DNA of 26,527 nt from contig WELB01000140.1 in assembly GCA_009602725.1 (NCBI GenBank), positions 62,856 to 89,382 of the forward strand, read 5' to 3'. Under the pieces are notes generated by a model. That model did no database searches. It was not told where the DNA came from and worked only from the letters and a program-made list of their open reading frames with translations. Shown piece by piece: positions 22,245-26,527 of this stretch. This DNA is from Spirogloea muscicola. Its lineage: Eukaryota > Streptophyta > Zygnematophyceae > Spirogloeales > Spirogloeaceae. The position numbers were made by a program, and so were the translations under genes. The first letter of the stretch is position 1; each line of letters opens with the position of its first letter.

Positions 22245-23399
22245 ATGGCCGCAGCCGCCGGCGGCGCCGGCGCCGGCGGAGGCGGCGCCGCGCGCGCCGA
22301 CGGCTCGCTCATCGCCATGATAGCCGACGAGGTCTCAAGCCCCAGCCGGAGCTCCTCTCCGCCTCCGCCCTTGCCAGTCGGGCCTGCCGCCCTGCGCCCG
22401 CCATATCTTTGCGGCGGCTTGGCCGTGTGGCGCGAGCCAGCCGCCACGATTCCTCGGCTCACGCCGCCGCCGCCGCCGCTTCCGTCGCTGCCGCCTCCGC
22501 CGCTGCCGCTGCCGCTGCCGCTGCCGCCGCGCTGCAGGACACGATCACGGGCTTCCTGCTGGCCGGCGTCGGCAACGTGGACCTGCGGCGCAAGACCAAC
22601 TACCTGGTCGTCGACAACAGTGCGCCCCCACGCGCACGCGCCGCGCGCTGCCCTCGCCGCCGGGCGCGGCAGCGGCGGCGGCGGCAACGATGCCGCCTGC
22701 CATCCTCCTGCAGCCGCGCGGACGCCGTTGCTCGTTGGCCGCCCTCACTCGGGCCCGCCCGCCACCGTGCGTGCAGAGACGACGACGCGGGCGATCGAGG
22801 ACTCGTTCCGGGACTTCACGTCGCGCGAGGACGTGGCCATCGTGCTGATCAGCCAATACGTGAGCCGTTTCCCATGTGCCAATGCTGCCGCTCCGACAGT
22901 CCCTTCAGTCGCCCACCGGTATTCTGGTATCATTTTGCGACCTCTATGTCCTGCATCGTGGTTATGAGCAGTCCAGCTTAGCAGCAGGTGATGTTCATCT
23001 GTCGATGCGCTTGCCTTTGTACATGGCTCTAAAGGCCTCCATCACTAGACCCTACACCCTAGACCCTAAACCTAAACCCTGACCCTTACACCCAACCTTA
23101 AACCCTAACACACACTCTGCAGTTCCCTACATCCTGCTGCAGCGCAAGGCTGCCACCGCTCTCCCTCTGCCCCCATGCATGCTCAGCTCATGCCTGGGGT
23201 AGAGTTTGCTCCGGCTGAGTGCCTGCAGGTGGCGAATATGATCCGGTACGCCATTGACAGCTACAGCAAGACGCTGCCCGCCATCCTGGAGATCCCAAGC
23301 AAGGAGCACCCCTACGACCCCGCGCAGGACTCCATCCTGTCCCGCGTGAAGCACATGTTCTCCAGCGACCCTGGGGGCTCGTCCACCCGCGGCCTTTAG
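22245..23399 (+). CDS. VHA-F: V-type proton ATPase subunit F, complete, 4 exons
   Basis: Subunit F of the V1 central stalk, which couples ATP hydrolysis to proton pumping in vacuolar and other endomembranes. Exons: 22245-22331, 22538-22619, 22777-22859, 23229-23399. All phases agree, giving 140 aa (family about 120-130). After a Gly/Ala-rich leader of about 20 residues, not conserved in the family, the protein follows it closely: SLIAMIADE, then TGFLLAGVGNVDLRRKTNYL, TTTRAIEDSFRDFTSREDVA, IVLISQY, ANMIRYAIDSYSKTLPAILE and IPSKEHPYDPAQDSILSRVK. Intron 3 (22860-23228) contains a dispersed repeat copy and telomere-like sequence. The ATG at 22245 is the only start in frame with SLIAMIADE that gives a short leader. 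Confidence 0.95.
22979..23047. repeat. Dispersed repeat, copy 2 of 2 in this window
   Basis: Aligns with 12658-12726. It lies inside V-ATPase F intron 3 directly before the telomere-like block. Confidence 0.65.
23048..23110. repeat. Interstitial telomere-like sequence in V-ATPase F intron 3
   Basis: Degenerate copies of the plant-type CCCTAAA unit follow one another: ACCCTACACCCTAGACCCTAAA, then CCTAAACCCTGACCCTTACA and AACCTTAAACCCTAACA. At least five recognisable units all lie in the C-rich orientation. Confidence 0.8.
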
Positions 23400-24260
23400 C
23401 CGGCTACGGAGCACAATTGAGAGCCTTGTTAGCGTGTTCATAGCTGCTATCTTTGTGTAGTGGAGTGAAGTAGATGAAACTATTGCTGTGGCGACTTGGC
23501 GTGAGCCGCCGTGTCGCAGATGGGGCGTTTGCAAGTCCAACTTGTGGCACTGTATAGCATGGCGCTCGTTGAGCCACCTGGTTATTGTCGCTGTACAGGA
23601 GGAGCTCTGAGATTTGTGTGCAAGTCCTTGCCGCATGAGTGTGGTGGGCTAACCTAAGGTGAGACAAGCAGGTTGTGGCCAGAGGCACGGGGCACTGAGG
23701 GACAAGGGGTGCATCAGGCAGCTCAGAGCAGGCGGCCAGGTGTGTCCATTGGTACGTCAGTGTGCAGGATGTGACAAGACGAAGTGGTGCTCCTCGTGTG
23801 CACTCTTGGCACCGGCGATCACGCTGCTGTGATCCTGCAACTGGACTTGGCATCTGCAGTGTAATTGCATACCTCACAGTAATATATTTGAAACAAAGGT
23901 GCAAAAAGCTTGCCCTGGCTCTGCTCAAGGTCGTTACGTCAGCAAACAGAATGGCAGTACTCGTATTTGTTGCCAGCTACATCTTTGAGCTCGGCAGTAA
24001 AAGTGAGACCAAGGCCTCCAAAAAGCACACCCGCTGGAAAGTTTTCTTGCTCTGCCTGCCGTTGTTTTCCACGTTCAACAACCTGTACCTGCTGTTCACG
24101 ATCTGCAGTTTGTATCTGTCCTTCATGTCCTACAGCCATCACTCCCTGTCTCCGTGTGGGAGGACTGGCAGACCGTCCTCGTCTCGGCGCAGATGCGGAT
24201 GCAGACGCAGACGCACTCATGATCACAAAGAGTTCAGAGTAACACAAAGACTTGCCTGAG
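23400..24260. other. 3' flank of V-ATPase F with no recognised gene
   Basis: Several open frames of 80-170 codons occur on both strands (for example + strand 23762-24259, minus strand 23939-24445). None shows a family I recognise, and their composition shifts between strands. A short GATGCG/GACGCA repeat at about 24190-24220 produces Ser-Ala or Ala-Asp runs. Confidence 0.5.
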
Positions 24261-24486
24261 TACACACAGAGCCAGTAAGCACTCAGCTCCACCTGGCCGC
24301 ACACAGTGCTGGCAAGCACACAGGGCCGCCTAGTCGCACACAGAGCTGTTGCACATCTAGCACCGCCTCGCCGCCCACAGAGCCGCCGCGCACACAGCGC
24401 CGCCTCGCTGCACACAGAGCCGCCACGCACACAGCGCCGTCTCACCGCTCACAGAGCGGCCGCGCACACAGCGGCCCCTAGCCGCA
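24261..24486. repeat. CACACAG/CCGCC minisatellite
   Basis: About ten irregular units of roughly 20 bp, based on CGCACACAG followed by AGCCGCC or CGCCGCCTCG. Spacing and sequence drift, and no conserved spacer pattern exists, so this is a degenerate tandem repeat and not an array of the CRISPR kind. It directly adjoins the truncated end of the copia remnant. Confidence 0.8.
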
Positions 24487-25525
24487 ATCAGAGCCACGAG
24501 ATCGTTCGGGCCAATGTTCCACACCAGGATCTTCCACAAATTGAGCAACCACTCCCTCTGCTGCTGCTGTGTCTGGATGCGCTGCCACAGCCACATTCAT
24601 CAAGCATCCTATTGCTTCTACATAAGGTACTTGTGACATTTGCCTCTTCTGGTCATCATTCTTCGGCATCTGATCCTTGCTCAAAGTTTGTCTGGTATCC
24701 TGTGGAGTGGATATGGGATTGCAGTCTTGCATAGCGAAACTTTCTGGAGTTTCAGTAATGTACTTCGACAACCCCAACTGTAAGAGCTTCTTGCCTCTGT
24801 CTCTCTTCACTTGTATGCCCAAGAAGTACTCCAAGGACCCTGAATCCTTCATCTTGAATCTACCACTTAGCTCTTCCTTCACTCTTTTCACTTCAACAGC
24901 TGAACCTCCTACAATGAGCAAATCATCGACATATATTGCCAAAATCACCTTGGCATTGGTTCTCTCACATATACACTATGATCTGCTTCAGATCTCTTAG
25001 AATCTTGATGCAATATAAAAGGGTCCATCTGTTCATACCAAGCTCTGGGCGACTGTTTTAGCCCATACAATGATTTCTTGAGCTTGCAGACTTTGCTCTC
25101 CTTGCCTTTAACTTCAAATCCTGCAGGTTGCGGCATATATCTGTCCTTTTCTAAATCTCCAATTAGAAAAGCTGTGGTCACGTCCATCTGTTCTACCTCC
25201 AAGTCATGGATAGCTGCCATGGCCAGCAAACTCCTAACAGCACTATTTTACTACACGGGCAAATGTCTCATTATAGTGGTCTATTCCTTTCCTTTGTGCA
25301 CAGCCTTTAGCCACAAGGCGTGCTTTATATCTCTCGACCGATCAATCACTCTTTTGCTTGATCTTGAAAACCCAGCTACTCGGGATAGCTTTCCTGTTAG
25401 CTGGTAAATCTACCAGATCCAAAATATAATTCTCGTTGATGGCGTTGAGTTCTGCTTCAGCAGTTGCTTTTCACTCGACAGCTTCATCGCTACTCAAGGC
25501 TTCCTGAATAGTGAGAGGTTCATGA
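24487..25525 (-). mobile_element. Degenerate Ty1/copia pol remnant (reverse transcriptase region)
   Basis: The minus strand keeps, in order, fragments typical of the copia RVT_2 domain: EAELNAINENY and KAIPSSWVFKIK (about 25460-25345), [25 protein letters not shown] and SLYGLKQSPRAWYEQM (25229-25000), then the catalytic block IYVDDLLIVGG, DSGSLEYFLGIQV and a tail ending near EHW (about 24513). It is broken by in-frame stops (one at 25471-25473, others near 25235-25350) and a frame change near 24945-24960. No gag, protease, integrase, RNase H or LTR is visible, so this is a dead internal fragment. Confidence 0.9.
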
Positions 25526-25737
25526 GGTTCGAAGCTGCTTTGTTTCTCTGTGTGCTTGTTTTTCTTAGCGCTTCCCCTGGCCCCCTTCTCGTACTCTGTT
25601 CATTCTTTTTTGGGCTGGCTTTTCCAGCCCCTATTCTCATTTGGACATCCGCGCGTCGAAGTGCAGCGCTTGGTCCCCACAAGGGTTGCCAGCCCTCCTC
25701 CGCCTACCCTCCGGCTGTCAGACACCAGCGGGGGGCC
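25526..25737. other. Junction between copia remnant and LINE-like fragment
   Basis: No recognisable coding. It contains the hairpin GGGCTGG-CTTTT-CCAGCCC at 25612-25630 and a shorter relative, GGGTTGCCAGCCC, at about 25684-25696. Composition changes from AT-balanced (copia side) to strongly GC-rich (LINE side). Confidence 0.5.
25612..25630. repeat. Hairpin GGGCTGG-CTTTT-CCAGCCC
   Basis: A perfect 7-bp stem with a 5-nt loop, flanked by CATTC-T-run and CCTATTCTC as at 3502-3537. Confidence 0.8.
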
Positions 25738-26527
25738 TCCCACTCCTCAGAAGAAAGGGCCTCGCCCATTGAGGATAGGGGCTGGACAAGCCAGCCCACT
25801 CCTCGGGGTTCCCTTGGGCTCTCCGGCCGTCGTGGACGAGCAGCTGCGGAGCAAGCTGCAGGAGCAACTCAGGCCGGCGGCCCGCCTCCCGGAGCTGCGC
25901 GACATGCAGCTAGGGCTCGCCATGCTGACGCGAAGCATTGCCCAACGTCCTCAGTAGCTGGCGCGAGCCCTCCCCCCCTCCCCGGCGGCGCAGGCGGCCT
26001 ATGAAACTTTCGATGCAGGTATCCTCGCCTGCGCAGCGGCCCTGATCCAACACCCGGCCTTCCTGGCGACGCCGGCTGCTCTGCACCAGGCCTCCCTGCC
26101 TGTGAGCCGCGGGGGTCTGGGCTGCCGTTCGCTGGCTCGTGCCTGCCGGGCAGCGCACCTGGGGAGCTGGGCGCAGGTTGCGTCGTCGGTGGCCCAGCGT
26201 TTCATCCGGCATGGGGGTCGCCTTCTGGAGCAGGCGGCAGCGGACGTGGAGAGTGGCCCGTACCCCTTCCAGGCGGCTCTCCGCTCTGCCCGGGATGCGC
26301 TGCTTGCAGATCACCCCGCCCTGGTGCCGCGGGCCGTCCCGTTCGCGCACCTCGCGCGCACGGCCGACCTCCGGGCCCAAGCTCGCTTCATGGCGGAGGT
26401 GGATGCGGCCTCTTTCTCCACGGCGATGGGGCTTTTGTCTCCGGACGACCTCCGGGGGCGCGCGCGGCTGCTCTCGGCGTCCTCACCAGGGGCGGCTGCC
26501 TGGTTGTCTGCCCTGCCGATCCACGAC
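25738..26527 (+). mobile_element. Non-LTR (LINE-like) ORF2 fragment, post-catalytic RT region, runs off the window
   Basis: In one + strand frame the segment reads LLGVPLGSPAVVDEQL, RLPELRDMQLG, LPVSRGGLGCRSLARACRAA, LGSWAQVA and LLSASSPGAAAWLSALP. This order (GxPIG-like, LPELxD, LPxRxGGLGxRS, SWA, GAxAWL) is typical of the region after the RT palm in GC-rich algal and plant LINE-type ORFs. A single TAG at 25955-25957 interrupts the frame, which otherwise stays open to 26527. The RT palm with the YxDD motif is missing upstream, so the copy is 5'-truncated and probably inactive, unless the stop is a sequence error. Assignment is from motif memory. Confidence 0.6.
25779..25797. repeat. Hairpin GGGCTGG-ACAAG-CCAGCCC
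   Basis: Same 7-bp stem as at 25612-25630 with a different loop, inside the 5' part of the LINE-like fragment. Confidence 0.8.

Noticed and set aside
4060-23399. A functional gene cluster linking CHUP1, MED7, eIF3d, MATE and V-ATPase F
   Set aside because: These are widely conserved single genes in mixed orientations with no shared pathway; adjacency alone is not evidence of a system.
23939-24445. 168-codon Cys/Arg-rich minus-strand ORF
   Set aside because: Its first part is translation of the minisatellite and its middle is a Ser-Ala triplet run. The remainder matches no family I recognise.
24261-24486. Repeat block as a possible CRISPR array
   Set aside because: Units are irregular, have no conserved repeat with unique spacers, and the context is a eukaryotic nuclear genome.
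1-26527. tRNA, rRNA or snoRNA genes
   Set aside because: I looked for a tRNA T-arm pattern (GGTTCGAATCC-like) and conserved rRNA strings and saw none. Intronic snoRNAs cannot be excluded by eye.

Overview
The window is nuclear DNA from the green plant lineage, most likely a streptophyte alga or an early-diverging plant; I cannot name the species. Every recognisable gene is eukaryotic and interrupted by many GT-AG introns. The large central gene is CHUP1, a chloroplast-movement protein known from streptophytes. TTTAGGG-type telomere-like motifs occur, and the right end holds Ty1/copia and LINE-type debris. Exons are GC-rich, with poly-Ala, poly-Pro and poly-Gly codon runs, while introns are more balanced.

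Layout, left to right. 1-2727 (+): DHHC-type protein S-acyltransferase, 7 exons. 2728-4059: intergenic DNA with a hairpin motif and a GCC microsatellite. 4060-9992 (+): complete CHUP1, 14 exons, about 1093 aa. 10559-12121 (-): complete MED7, a Mediator subunit, 5 exons, about 187 aa, convergent with CHUP1. 12142-13455: possible unrecognised exons, a dispersed repeat and a CT-rich tract containing an N next to an Illumina-adapter-like string. 13456-17671 (-): complete eIF3d, 15 exons, about 556 aa, including one GC-AG intron and a duplicated splice-acceptor block. Its upstream flank carries a telo-box-like motif and a G-box. 18378-21486 (-): MATE-family transporter, 8 exons, whose 3' end is tandemly duplicated. 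22245-23399 (+): complete V-ATPase subunit F, 4 exons, about 140 aa, with telomere-like sequence in its last intron. 24261-24486: CACACAG-type minisatellite. 24487-25525 (-): decayed copia reverse-transcriptase remnant. About 25738 to the window end (+): 3' part of a LINE-like ORF2 with one in-frame stop.

The genes are unrelated housekeeping or cell-biology genes (protein lipidation, chloroplast positioning, transcription, translation initiation, transport, vacuolar acidification). They do not form a pathway. I found no convincing new multi-gene system. The more unusual signals are local duplications that touch gene structure (MATE 3' end, eIF3d intron 4, MATE intron 1), interstitial telomeric sequence, a recurring short hairpin and probable assembly artefacts. 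Exon models were made by hand from splice signals, reading phase and remembered family patterns; no alignment was run.
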